A DNA stretch of 64,000 nucleotides. It comes from Acidobacteriota bacterium. GTDB taxonomy: Bacteria > Acidobacteriota > Vicinamibacteria > Fen-336. Each line of letters opens with the position of its first letter. The first letter of the stretch is position 1. The stretch spans positions 1-64,000 of the forward strand of contig WYBL01000009.1 in assembly GCA_011526565.1 (NCBI GenBank), read 5' to 3'. Below, piece after piece: positions 16,437 to 24,252 of the stretch. Both the position numbers and the translations under genes were made by a program. The notes beneath the pieces are model-generated. The model ran no database searches, was not told the DNA's origin, and saw nothing but the letters and a program-made list of their open reading frames with translations.

Positions 16437-16972
16437 AAGCGCTCGGGGCGGGCCTCGACGAGGAACTCCGCGACGCCCGTGAACAGCTCCTGCGCGCGGC
16501 GCAGGTCGGCGGCAGTGAAGTCGGGCCCGGCTGCGGCCAGGCTGTCGCCCTTGCGCGAGATCTGGGCGACGCCGAACGCGTGTCCCCCGTGCAGGATCGG
16601 CAGCGTGATCATCTTCTGGATCGGGGCCGGCGACTCGCGCAGCCGCACGCTCTCGAAGAACGCGACGTGCTTGACCATCGGCACGTTGTTGTTGACGTCG
16701 CCCGTCTTCCGGTTGAGCACCGTGACCGCGATCGAGTCGCGCTTGGTGACCGGGATCGTGCCCAGCTCGGCCAGCTTGCGCGGGGCCACGAAGCGAAGGT
16801 GCTTCTCGTCGGAGGTCAGCATCAGGATCGCGACCTCGTCGGGCTTGGCGCCGAACAGGTTGACCGCGGTCTTGACGACGCGGTCGGCCATGTCGAGGAA
16901 GAGCTCCTTCGGGTTCTCGACCTCGCCCTTCTTGGACGCCATCGCCCGCAGGATCTCGATCAGGTCGTTCAC
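16433..16972 (-). CDS. GAF-domain protein
   Basis: 179-residue single GAF domain. The N-terminal helix (MNDLIEILRAMASKKGEVENP) is followed by GAF strands with VAILMLTSDEKHLRFVAP, IPVTKRDSIAVTVL and a C-terminal ITLPILHGGHAFGVAQISRKG, the usual last strands of a small-molecule or dimerisation GAF. No output domain is attached, so it probably modulates a partner. The adjacent upstream gene is a receptor-type Ser/Thr kinase 40 bases away, a plausible partner but not shown. Its stop overlaps the CTG start of pabB. Confidence 0.75.
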   Translation of the reverse strand: MNDLIEILRAMASKKGEVENPKELFLDMADRVVKTAVNLFGAKPDEVAILMLTSDEKHLRFVAPRKLAELGTIPVTKRDSIAVTVLNRKTGDVNNNVPMVKHVAFFESVRLRESPAPIQKMITLPILHGGHAFGVAQISRKGDSLAAAGPDFTAADLRRAQELFTGVAEFLVEARPERF

Positions 16973-17012
16973 CGCTGCCTCGTGCCGGGGCGCAGTATAG
17001 CGCCCGGTCCGG

Positions 17013-18932
17013 TCACTGGATGCGGCCCGACTCGTCGCCCTGGAACGACCGCAGCCCCGGAAGCAGCGGCCGGGCGCTGACGCGGAACTCCTCGTCGCCC
17101 AATTGCAGCTCGAAACGGTAGCCGCGGCGCTGGAAGCCGTCGCCGCGCAGCGGCACGTCGAGGCGCAGCACGCCGGCCGAAGCGAGTTCGGAGAGCGAGC
17201 CGTAGCGGCCCTCGCGCCGGGCGTAGGTGTCCTGGGCGTCGATCAAGTGGCGCAGGGTGGCGACCGCGGGGCGCTCGGGCAGGCGCAACCCCTGGGGGCT
17301 GCGCGCTCGGGGCGCGAAACGGCCGCTGGGGGCGCTGCTGCCACCGCCGCTGCGGAAGGCCTCGGCGACCCGCCGCCCGGCCTCGCCGCCGTCCGGCTCA
17401 CCGCCGTCGACTTCGTCGTCCAGGTGTTCGAACCCGGGCCGGGTGGTTTCGCCCGCGGCGGCAGGCGTCGGGGCCGGCACCGGCGGCGCCGTCATGGCGC
17501 GCCCGGCCCCGCCCTCGCGGCCCGCGGTGCGGGCGTCGGCGGTGCGAGTCGCCGCCGATGCGGTGGGCGCGGGCTCGGGCGCCGGCTCGGGCTCGTGCTC
17601 CTCCGCGCTGTTCGGAACGGGCGTCGCCTCCGGGGCGACCGCGTCTTGCGCAGGCGCCGAGGGCGGCGGCGTCACGACGGGAGCCGGGTCCGGCGTCGCA
17701 GTGGCCGTCGCCACGGGCTGCGGTCCGCGACCCAGGAACCACCAGGCGCCCCCCGCCGCGATCACGAGCAACCCCAGCGCCCCGACCGCGAGCAGGCCGA
17801 GGGCCAGCGCCGGCACGCGCGCGGGCGCCGCCGACGCACGCGGGGGCGGGGGCGGCACTGCCGGCGGCGCGGGGCGCCGGACCGCCGCAGGCGGCGGGGG
17901 CGGCGGCGAAGCCACGGGCCGGCCCACGGTCGGGGCCGCCCCGACGACCGTGGGCGCGTCGGTCTGCGCGGTCGGGGCCTCGGTGACGGCGGTGGACGCC
18001 GCCGGAGCGGTCGCCGGCAGCACCCGCGTGGCCGGCGTGGCCCCCGGCGCCGCCGCCTTCAGCGTCGGCAGCGAACCGGCCGAGGCGACGGCGCGCAGGG
18101 CGTCCGCCATCTCCTGCCCGTTTGCGTAGCGGTCGGCCGGCGACTTGGCGAGCGCCTTGCGCACGATCGCCTCGAGCTCGTCGGGGATCTCGGGATCGTC
18201 GTCGCGCAGCGGCGGCGGCTCCTCCGCGATGATCTTGAACAGCAGCGCGGTGATCGAGTCGCCCTGGAACGCCTTGCGGCCCTTGAGCATCTCGTAGAGC
18301 ACGCAGCCGAGCGAGAAGAGGTCGGAGCGGCCGTCGAGCTGCTGGCCGCGGGCCTGCTCCGGACTCATGTAAGAAGGCGTGCCGAGCAGGCTGCCGGTGG
18401 CGGTGAGCTGCTGCTCGCCGGCGTCCTTGACCTTCGCGATGCCGAAGTCGGCGACCTTCACCCGGTCGCCCGCCTCGATCATGATGTTGGCGGGCTTGAT
18501 GTCGCGGTGCACGACGCCCTGCTCGTGGGCGTAGTGCAGCGCCTCGGCGACCTGGGCGCAGATCGCGGCGGCCCGGCCGGGCGCCACGCGCCGCTCGCCC
18601 GCGATGATGCGGTCGAGCCCCGAGCCCTCGATGAACTCCATCGCCAGGTAGTTCGCGCCGTCCGCTTCGCCGACGTCGTAGATCGTCACGATGCCGGGGT
18701 GGCGGAGCTGGGCCGAGACCCGCGCCTCGCGCTGGAAGCGCTCGACCAGCTCCTCGAGCGCGGTCTGGGTCGCGACCAGCCCGTCGAGGCGGATGGTCTT
18801 GATCGCGACGCGGCGGCCGAGCAGCTTGTCCTTGGCCTTGTAGACCGTGCCGAACGCACCCGCGCCCAGGCGGGACTCGACCTGATAGCGGCCTGCGATC
18901 TCTGCGGGGAGCGGCGGCGGGGAGGAGCTCAA
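17013..18932 (-). CDS. transmembrane Ser/Thr protein kinase with pilin-like C-terminal domain
   Basis: 639 residues. The N-terminal kinase domain (about 15-280) has all Hanks motifs: GAGAFG P-loop, VAIK lysine, HRDIKPAN catalytic loop, DFG, and GTPSYMSPEQ activation segment. A long Pro/Ala linker leads to one membrane helix (PALALGLLAVGALGLLVIA, about 375-400), a second Pro/Ala/Glu-rich linker, and an ~86-residue terminal domain (about 554-639) with AQDTYARREGRYGSLSEL ... GYRFELQLG ... FQGDESGRIQ. That closely resembles the periplasmic part of acidobacterial type IV pilins, without a prepilin leader. Likely an envelope sensor. Start is TTG at 18932, 7 bases after the HIT stop. Confidence 0.88.
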   Translation of the reverse strand: MSSSPPPLPAEIAGRYQVESRLGAGAFGTVYKAKDKLLGRRVAIKTIRLDGLVATQTALEELVERFQREARVSAQLRHPGIVTIYDVGEADGANYLAMEFIEGSGLDRIIAGERRVAPGRAAAICAQVAEALHYAHEQGVVHRDIKPANIMIEAGDRVKVADFGIAKVKDAGEQQLTATGSLLGTPSYMSPEQARGQQLDGRSDLFSLGCVLYEMLKGRKAFQGDSITALLFKIIAEEPPPLRDDDPEIPDELEAIVRKALAKSPADRYANGQEMADALRAVASAGSLPTLKAAAPGATPATRVLPATAPAASTAVTEAPTAQTDAPTVVGAAPTVGRPVASPPPPPPAAVRRPAPPAVPPPPPRASAAPARVPALALGLLAVGALGLLVIAAGGAWWFLGRGPQPVATATATPDPAPVVTPPPSAPAQDAVAPEATPVPNSAEEHEPEPAPEPAPTASAATRTADARTAGREGGAGRAMTAPPVPAPTPAAAGETTRPGFEHLDDEVDGGEPDGGEAGRRVAEAFRSGGGSSAPSGRFAPRARSPQGLRLPERPAVATLRHLIDAQDTYARREGRYGSLSELASAGVLRLDVPLRGDGFQRRGYRFELQLGDEEFRVSARPLLPGLRSFQGDESGRIQ

Positions 18933-18939
18933 GCTCGAA

Positions 18940-19281
18940 CTAGCCGGGGGGCCACGAGAACGTGCGGCCGCCGAGCAGGTGCAGGTGCAGGTGGAACACC
19001 GAGTACCCGGCGTCGGCACCGCAGTTGAAGTTGATGCGGTAGCCGCGCTCCGCGAGCCCGGCGTCGCGAGCCAGGTCCTTCGCGACGCGCACCATGCGGC
19101 CCACCAGCGCCTCGTCGTCGGGACCGAGGTCGTTCGGGCTCGTGACGTGCCGCTTCGGCACGACCAGCACGTGGGTCGGCGCCTGCGGCGCGATGTCGTG
19201 GAACGCGTACACGAGGTCGTCCTCGAAGGCCTTCTTCGAGGGGATGCGGCCGGCGACGATCTCGCAGAACAGGCAGGCCAT
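18940..19281 (-). CDS. HIT-family protein, HINT/PKCI type
   Basis: 113-residue histidine-triad protein. It opens MACLFCEIVAGRIPS, the classic start of HINT-type purine-nucleoside phosphoramidases, and carries the triad HLHLHL near the C-terminus, with NFNCGADAGYSVFHLHLH preceding it. The Cys-x-x-Cys near the N-terminus matches zinc-binding members. Such enzymes hydrolyse AMP-linked phosphoramidates, including aminoacyl-adenylates. A possible -10 (TAGACT) lies 6 bases before the ATG with no Shine-Dalgarno, so it may begin a leaderless message that continues into the kinase gene 7 bases downstream. Confidence 0.9.
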   Translation of the reverse strand: MACLFCEIVAGRIPSKKAFEDDLVYAFHDIAPQAPTHVLVVPKRHVTSPNDLGPDDEALVGRMVRVAKDLARDAGLAERGYRINFNCGADAGYSVFHLHLHLLGGRTFSWPPG

Positions 19282-19348
19282 GGCGAAAGTCTAACCCTGC
19301 GCGCGCCCCGCCGTGTTGCCCGGCCTGCCCGCCGTGAGCGGGCGCACG

Positions 19349-20440
19349 TCAGGCGAAAGGCAGCGGGCGCTGCGGCTGGTCGAGGCCGCGCAGCGCCTTG
19401 CGTGACAGGGCGGCGAGCGGCAGGGCCGCGAGTTCGTCGGGGGCGACGAAGCGGACCCGCTCGCGATCGCGTGGCGGCCGCGCCAGCAGCGTGGCGGCGT
19501 AGGCCTCGACGCGGATGCGGCGGAACGTGATCGCGTGGCGGGCTGTCGCCAGCAGCGCGCCGGGGGCCAGCTTCAACCCGTGGCCCTCGCGGGCCTCGCG
19601 GACGAGGTCGGCCAGGCCGCGCGACTCGAGCGAGGTCTGAGGCAGCTCCCAGAAGCGGCCCAGCAGCCGGCCTTCGGCGCGCCGCACGAGCAGCACCCGG
19701 CCGCGTTCCCTCACCACGGCCACGGCCACGGTGACGTCGACCGGCTTGCGCCGCTCGCGCGGCTCCGGGATGCGGTCGACCAGGCCGCCGGCGAGCGCCT
19801 GGCAGTCCGCGCGCAGCGGGCAGGCAGGGCAGGCGGGGCGGCGCGGGGTGCAGACGACGGCGCCGAGCTCCATCAGCGCCTGGTTCCAGTCGCCCGGGTG
19901 CTCGCGGTCGAGCAGCTCTTCGCCGAGCGCGTAGAAAGGAGGGTCGGACTGCCAGGCCGCGCCGCGCAGCGCGAACAGCCGCGAGAGCACGCGTCGCACG
20001 TTGCCGTCGACGACGGGCAGCGGCACCCCGTGGGCGATCGACAGCACCGCGCTCGCCGTGTACAGCCCCACGCCGTGAATCGCGAGTGCCGACTCGAGCT
20101 GCTTCGGAAACGTGCCGCCGTGGCGCTCGCGCACCAGCCGCGCGGCCCGCAGCAGGTTCCGCGCGCGGTGGTAGTAGCCGAGGCCCGACCAGGCGGCCAG
20201 CACCTCGTCTTCGTCGGCGGAGGCCAGCGCCTCGAGCGTCGGGTACTTCGCGAGGAACGCCTCGTAGTACGGGGTCGCGGTCCTGACCGTGGTCTGCTGG
20301 AGCATCACCTCCGAGAGCCAGACCCGGTAGGGGTCGGCGCTGTTCCGCCACGGCAGGTCGCGGCGGTTCCGGCGATACCACGCGAGGAGGCGGCGGCGCA
20401 GGGCCGCCGCCTGTTCGGGCTCCAGGCGAGGAGCGGCCAC
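19349..20440 (-). CDS. mutY: A/G-specific adenine glycosylase
   Basis: 363-residue MutY, which removes adenine mispaired with 8-oxoguanine. Seen: LPWRNSADPYRVWLSEVMLQQTTV with the catalytic Glu, the helix-hairpin-helix AIHGVGLYTASAVLSI, catalytic Asp in VVDGNVRRVLSRL, and the FeS loop C-x6-C-x2-C-x5-C (CTPRRPAC ... CPAC ... CPLRADC). A C-terminal NUDIX-like domain (FWELPQTSLESRG, RHAITFRRIRVEAY) for 8-oxoG recognition follows. GTG at 20440 is chosen; CTG at 20455 in a CTGA overlap with the decaheme gene would add five residues and fits the pattern of neighbouring genes. The 67-base gap to the HIT gene downstream shows no clear terminator. Confidence 0.93.
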   Translation of the reverse strand: MAAPRLEPEQAAALRRRLLAWYRRNRRDLPWRNSADPYRVWLSEVMLQQTTVRTATPYYEAFLAKYPTLEALASADEDEVLAAWSGLGYYHRARNLLRAARLVRERHGGTFPKQLESALAIHGVGLYTASAVLSIAHGVPLPVVDGNVRRVLSRLFALRGAAWQSDPPFYALGEELLDREHPGDWNQALMELGAVVCTPRRPACPACPLRADCQALAGGLVDRIPEPRERRKPVDVTVAVAVVRERGRVLLVRRAEGRLLGRFWELPQTSLESRGLADLVREAREGHGLKLAPGALLATARHAITFRRIRVEAYAATLLARPPRDRERVRFVAPDELAALPLAALSRKALRGLDQPQRPLPFA

Positions 20441-20451
20441 GGCCGGTGGGG

Positions 20452-23400
20452 TCAGCGCCCGCCCGATCCGGCGGGCGAGGCGGCCGCCTTCGGCGGGCCG
20501 GGCGGCGTGTCGGTGACCGTGAACAGCTTGCCGTCGCGCAGGTACATCCGGCGCTGCTCGGCGAGGTCCAGGGGGCGCGAGCCCTTGCGGCCGAAGACGG
20601 CCGTCTGATGGCCCGTCTCGTCCACCGCGCGGTCGCGGTCGAGGCCGCGCGAGATCGACACCGCGTTGCCGTGCGTGTGGTACGTCGCGACCAGTTGCGG
20701 CGTCGGGCGCGGCGAGAAGCCGTAGGCGCCGGGCGTGTGATTGGCGGAGACGAGCTGGACGACGCGCAGGCCGTGGCGGCCGTCGGCGACGTAGGCGAAG
20801 ACCGAGCCGTTGGTGATGCCGAGCTTGACGTCGTGCACGTCGTCCATCTGGCCGCCGGCGTCGAAGCGCTCCACGAGTTGTGGCGCCTCGGGCCGGCCGA
20901 CGTCGACGATGCCGATCCCCTCGCGGCCGGCGGCCACGTACGCGTACGTGCGCGCGACGTAGACGTTGCGCGCGTCGGCGAAGGGCACGGCCGCACCGGG
21001 CACGAGGCGCGGCGCCAGCGGGTCGGTGACGTCGAGCACCTTCAGGCCCTCGGCATCGACGACGAACGCGTAGCGGAACTGGACCGCGATGGCCCGCGGC
21101 TCGCGCAGCGGCAGCTCGGCCACGAGTCGGGGCTGCAGCGGCTGGTCGAGGTCGAGCACCACGAGCCCGCGCGGCGTCAGGCCGTAGGCGACCGTGCCGG
21201 CGAGGGTCAGGTGGCGCAGGCCCAGGAGCGCCCCGCCGCCGTCGAACGTCGCCTGGCGGGAGATGAAGTTGTTGCGCGGGTCGCCGTCGAGCAGCGTGCG
21301 CAGGGGCCCGATCACCACCAGCCCCTCCTCGCGGTCGGCGACGTAGGCGTAGGCGTAGAGCGGGTGCACCGGCCGCTCGAGGTTGTCGGGGAGCTGTGGC
21401 CGCAGCGCGTCGATCGCCTGCGTCGAGGCCAGCGCGACCATCGCCGCGTCCTTCGTCTTCACGTAGAGGCGCTGGCCCAGCGGGGAGACGGGCGCCGTCA
21501 CGATGCGCTCGGAGAAACCCTTGTTGTCGATCGCTGCGATGTCGTAGGCGCGCACGCCCTTGCGGCCCTGGGCGGCGAAGAGGTACTCGCCGAAGGCCTG
21601 GACCTGGTCCACCCGCCCGCCGTGGTGGTAGGCCTCCGTGAGCGCCCGCCCGCGCTTCACGTGGGCCGCGTGCTGGTCCGGGTAGACGACCGCGTGGAAG
21701 TCCGAGCCGATCACCGCCTGCGGCTCGTCGCGCTCGGCGACCACCACGCCCTCGAACCCGTGGTCCTCCAGCGCCACCCACGCGTAGCGGCCGATCCAGT
21801 TCATCAGGCCGGTGCCGTGGAGCAGCAGCGAGGCCATCCACGCGTTGTTGTCACCCGAGGCGGCCACGTGGCAGTCGGTGCAGCGCTTGGTCTCCTTGCC
21901 GCGCACCGTGTGCGGGACGTAGGGCGAGAAGGCCGTGCCGGAGTAGCCGCCCGAGGACACCGTCTGCTGCTGCCAGTAGATCCACTCGCGGTTCTGGTTC
22001 TGCGACGAGACGAGGATCGAGCAGGCGGATCGGGCCGGCGCGACGCGGTCGCGGATCTCGAGGCCGCCCTCGCGGGAGACGACCGGGCCCTGCTTGGCGA
22101 GGAAATAGGCGTCGTCGCGCAGCGTCTGGAAGTTGTAGCTCGTCCAGTTGCGACTCTCGCCGCCCTCGGAGTGCAGGTTGTCCTTCTTCTCGTTGGCCTT
22201 CTGCGCCAGGTGGCAGCCGAAGCAGGACGTGGTCCACGCCGAGTGGCAGGCGTAGCAGGTGATCTTGTCGTTGGCGTGCGCGAGTTGCGCGCGCTCCGCG
22301 TCCCCGTCGCCCCTGGTGAGGCCGTCGCGCAGGATCGTCTTGGCGAGCCGCGCGGCCTCGGAGTAGCGCGGGTGGCCGGGCGTGATGGTGTCGCGCACCT
22401 GCGGCAGCTCCCACTGCAGGCCCGGCGTCACCATCGAGCGCTGGACCAGCACCTTGCGCCCGTCCTTCTCGATCTCGTCGAAGCGGGGCTGGCGGCCGAA
22501 CGGCGTGACCAGCTCGCCGAGCGGCTTGCTCTTCGAGGTCGCCGCCGGTCCCGACGGCTTCTCGTCGAAGACCCGGGCCCGCGCCTGCAGAGTGCCGTGG
22601 CAGTCGATGCAGTCGATCTCGATCGCCGCGCGCGGCTCCGCGTACAGGTTGCCGTCGCCGTGGCTGTCCTGCTCGAAGTGGCAGTCGACGCAGTGCATGC
22701 CCTTCTCGGTGTGGATGTCGAGCAGGTGCACCGCGCGCTGGAAGCGGTCCGGCGCCGCGTCGGGCACGACCCGGCCCTCGCGGTCGAGCAGCCGGCCCTC
22801 GCGGTCGCGCGCGAACACCTTGCGGAAAACCCAGCCGTGGGAGTGGAAGTCACCGAACTGGGTGACCTGAGCCTTCGGGTTGACGTCGCGCCAGAGCTCC
22901 GCGAGGAACTCGGGATCGGACCACAGGCCCTTCTTCGCCGCGCCTTCGGGGTTCGCGTTCTCGATCGCCGCCGCCTCGGCGTCCGAGAGGCGGCGCGGCT
23001 GCTTCGGGTACATCAGGGCCGCGTCGGACTCGTTGTCCCACCACGTGTAGCCGAGGTAGGTGGCGACCATGTTGGTCCCCGGGTGCATGTGGCAGCTCAT
23101 GCACTGCGAGGACGGAATCGCGCGCGTGAACGCGTGCCTCACCGGGTGGCCCGAGCGGTCCTTCGGGATCGTCGGGTCGACGCTGTGCGAGCGGCCGCGG
23201 TTGCCGTACTGCGCCCAGGGCCCGGAGTTGGCGCCCTCGCGGTCGTTGGCGTAGACGACGTGGCAGGCGCTGCAGCCCGACGCCCGGTAATCGCCCGGGT
23301 GGTCGTTCGTGCCGAACAGCGACAGCAGCGGGTCGAGCAGCCGCGTCTTCTGGGCGCCGATCAGCACCGGGTCCGTGCGGTTGAAGGTGCCGAAACCCCG

Positions 23401-24252
23401 CTCCGACAAGCCGCGGTCGGGGCGGCCCGGCTCCTCCTCGCGGTTGGGCAGGCCGACCTCGAGCCGGCGGCGGCCGCCGCGCTCGAAGACACGGTAGATG
23501 TTGCCGGGGCGCGAGAGCTCCCAGCGCGGGAACGGAACCAGCGCGCCGACCAGCGCGCGGTCGCGGATCTCGTCGGCGCTCGGCGGCGGCAACTGCTTCA
23601 GCACCTGGGGCCGGCCCTGGCTGTCGTAGCTCTCGCCGACGATCGGGTCGCGGCCGGGGAGCACGCCGTTGTTGTAGAGCGCCGCCGCGTAGAGCATGGC
23701 GCCCGTCGTCATCGGGCTGCGCGTCACGTGGTGGACGATCGGGTTCTGGTCGGTGTCGTGGCAGCCGCCGCAGGCGAAAGGCGCGGCACGCAGGTCGCCG
23801 GGGTTGACGAAGCGGACGAACGCCAGGTCCTCCTGCAGCGCCTTCGCGTACGTGCGCTCGGGGTTCGCGGAGTTCCTCCACAGCTCGCGGTCGCGGGGCA
23901 GCACGTGGGCACGGTCGGTCGCGGCGACGTAGGCGGCGCTGCCGGGCTCTCCGTCGACGCGCACGGCGGGGTCACCGCCGTGGCAGTCGGCGCAGCCGAT
24001 CGGCTGCGCCGTCGCGTGCATCGACGGGGCGTCGGTCGCCGTGTGACAGGTGAGGCAGCCGGCGCTCTTGCGCTGCACGTCTTCGGGCGACTGCTGGCGG
24101 GGCACGACGTGATCGCCGGGCAGGCGTCCGCCAGCCGGCGCCTCGTCGGCGCGGGCCACGGTCCAGGCGGCGACGACGGCCAGCGGCAGCGCGACGGCGA
24201 GCATGCGCATCCGCATGCGGAGGCGGGGCGAGCGGGGCCGCATGATCATCAT
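20452..24252 (-). CDS. decaheme c-type cytochrome with LVIVD-repeat propeller
   Basis: 1266-residue exported cytochrome. A signal peptide (MRMRMLAVALPLAVVAAWTVARA) is followed by about 850 residues with ten CXXCH sites: CLTCH, CADCH, CGGCH, CSACH, CMSCH, CVDCH, CIDCH, CYACH, CFGCH and CTDCH. The last third consists of repeats such as LVVLDLDQPLQPRLVAELPL, LKVLDVTDPLAPRLVPG and IGIVDVGRPEAPQLVERFD, the LVIVD propeller seen in extracellular proteins. It overlaps the upstream barrel gene by one base (TGATG), strongly suggesting a barrel-cytochrome pair at the outer membrane. Likely an electron-transfer protein exposed to the periplasm or surface; no catalytic (nitrite or tetrathionate reductase) motif was recognised. 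Confidence 0.88.
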   Translation of the reverse strand: MMIMRPRSPRLRMRMRMLAVALPLAVVAAWTVARADEAPAGGRLPGDHVVPRQQSPEDVQRKSAGCLTCHTATDAPSMHATAQPIGCADCHGGDPAVRVDGEPGSAAYVAATDRAHVLPRDRELWRNSANPERTYAKALQEDLAFVRFVNPGDLRAAPFACGGCHDTDQNPIVHHVTRSPMTTGAMLYAAALYNNGVLPGRDPIVGESYDSQGRPQVLKQLPPPSADEIRDRALVGALVPFPRWELSRPGNIYRVFERGGRRRLEVGLPNREEEPGRPDRGLSERGFGTFNRTDPVLIGAQKTRLLDPLLSLFGTNDHPGDYRASGCSACHVVYANDREGANSGPWAQYGNRGRSHSVDPTIPKDRSGHPVRHAFTRAIPSSQCMSCHMHPGTNMVATYLGYTWWDNESDAALMYPKQPRRLSDAEAAAIENANPEGAAKKGLWSDPEFLAELWRDVNPKAQVTQFGDFHSHGWVFRKVFARDREGRLLDREGRVVPDAAPDRFQRAVHLLDIHTEKGMHCVDCHFEQDSHGDGNLYAEPRAAIEIDCIDCHGTLQARARVFDEKPSGPAATSKSKPLGELVTPFGRQPRFDEIEKDGRKVLVQRSMVTPGLQWELPQVRDTITPGHPRYSEAARLAKTILRDGLTRGDGDAERAQLAHANDKITCYACHSAWTTSCFGCHLAQKANEKKDNLHSEGGESRNWTSYNFQTLRDDAYFLAKQGPVVSREGGLEIRDRVAPARSACSILVSSQNQNREWIYWQQQTVSSGGYSGTAFSPYVPHTVRGKETKRCTDCHVAASGDNNAWMASLLLHGTGLMNWIGRYAWVALEDHGFEGVVVAERDEPQAVIGSDFHAVVYPDQHAAHVKRGRALTEAYHHGGRVDQVQAFGEYLFAAQGRKGVRAYDIAAIDNKGFSERIVTAPVSPLGQRLYVKTKDAAMVALASTQAIDALRPQLPDNLERPVHPLYAYAYVADREEGLVVIGPLRTLLDGDPRNNFISRQATFDGGGALLGLRHLTLAGTVAYGLTPRGLVVLDLDQPLQPRLVAELPLREPRAIAVQFRYAFVVDAEGLKVLDVTDPLAPRLVPGAAVPFADARNVYVARTYAYVAAGREGIGIVDVGRPEAPQLVERFDAGGQMDDVHDVKLGITNGSVFAYVADGRHGLRVVQLVSANHTPGAYGFSPRPTPQLVATYHTHGNAVSISRGLDRDRAVDETGHQTAVFGRKGSRPLDLAEQRRMYLRDGKLFTVTDTPPGPPKAAASPAGSGGR

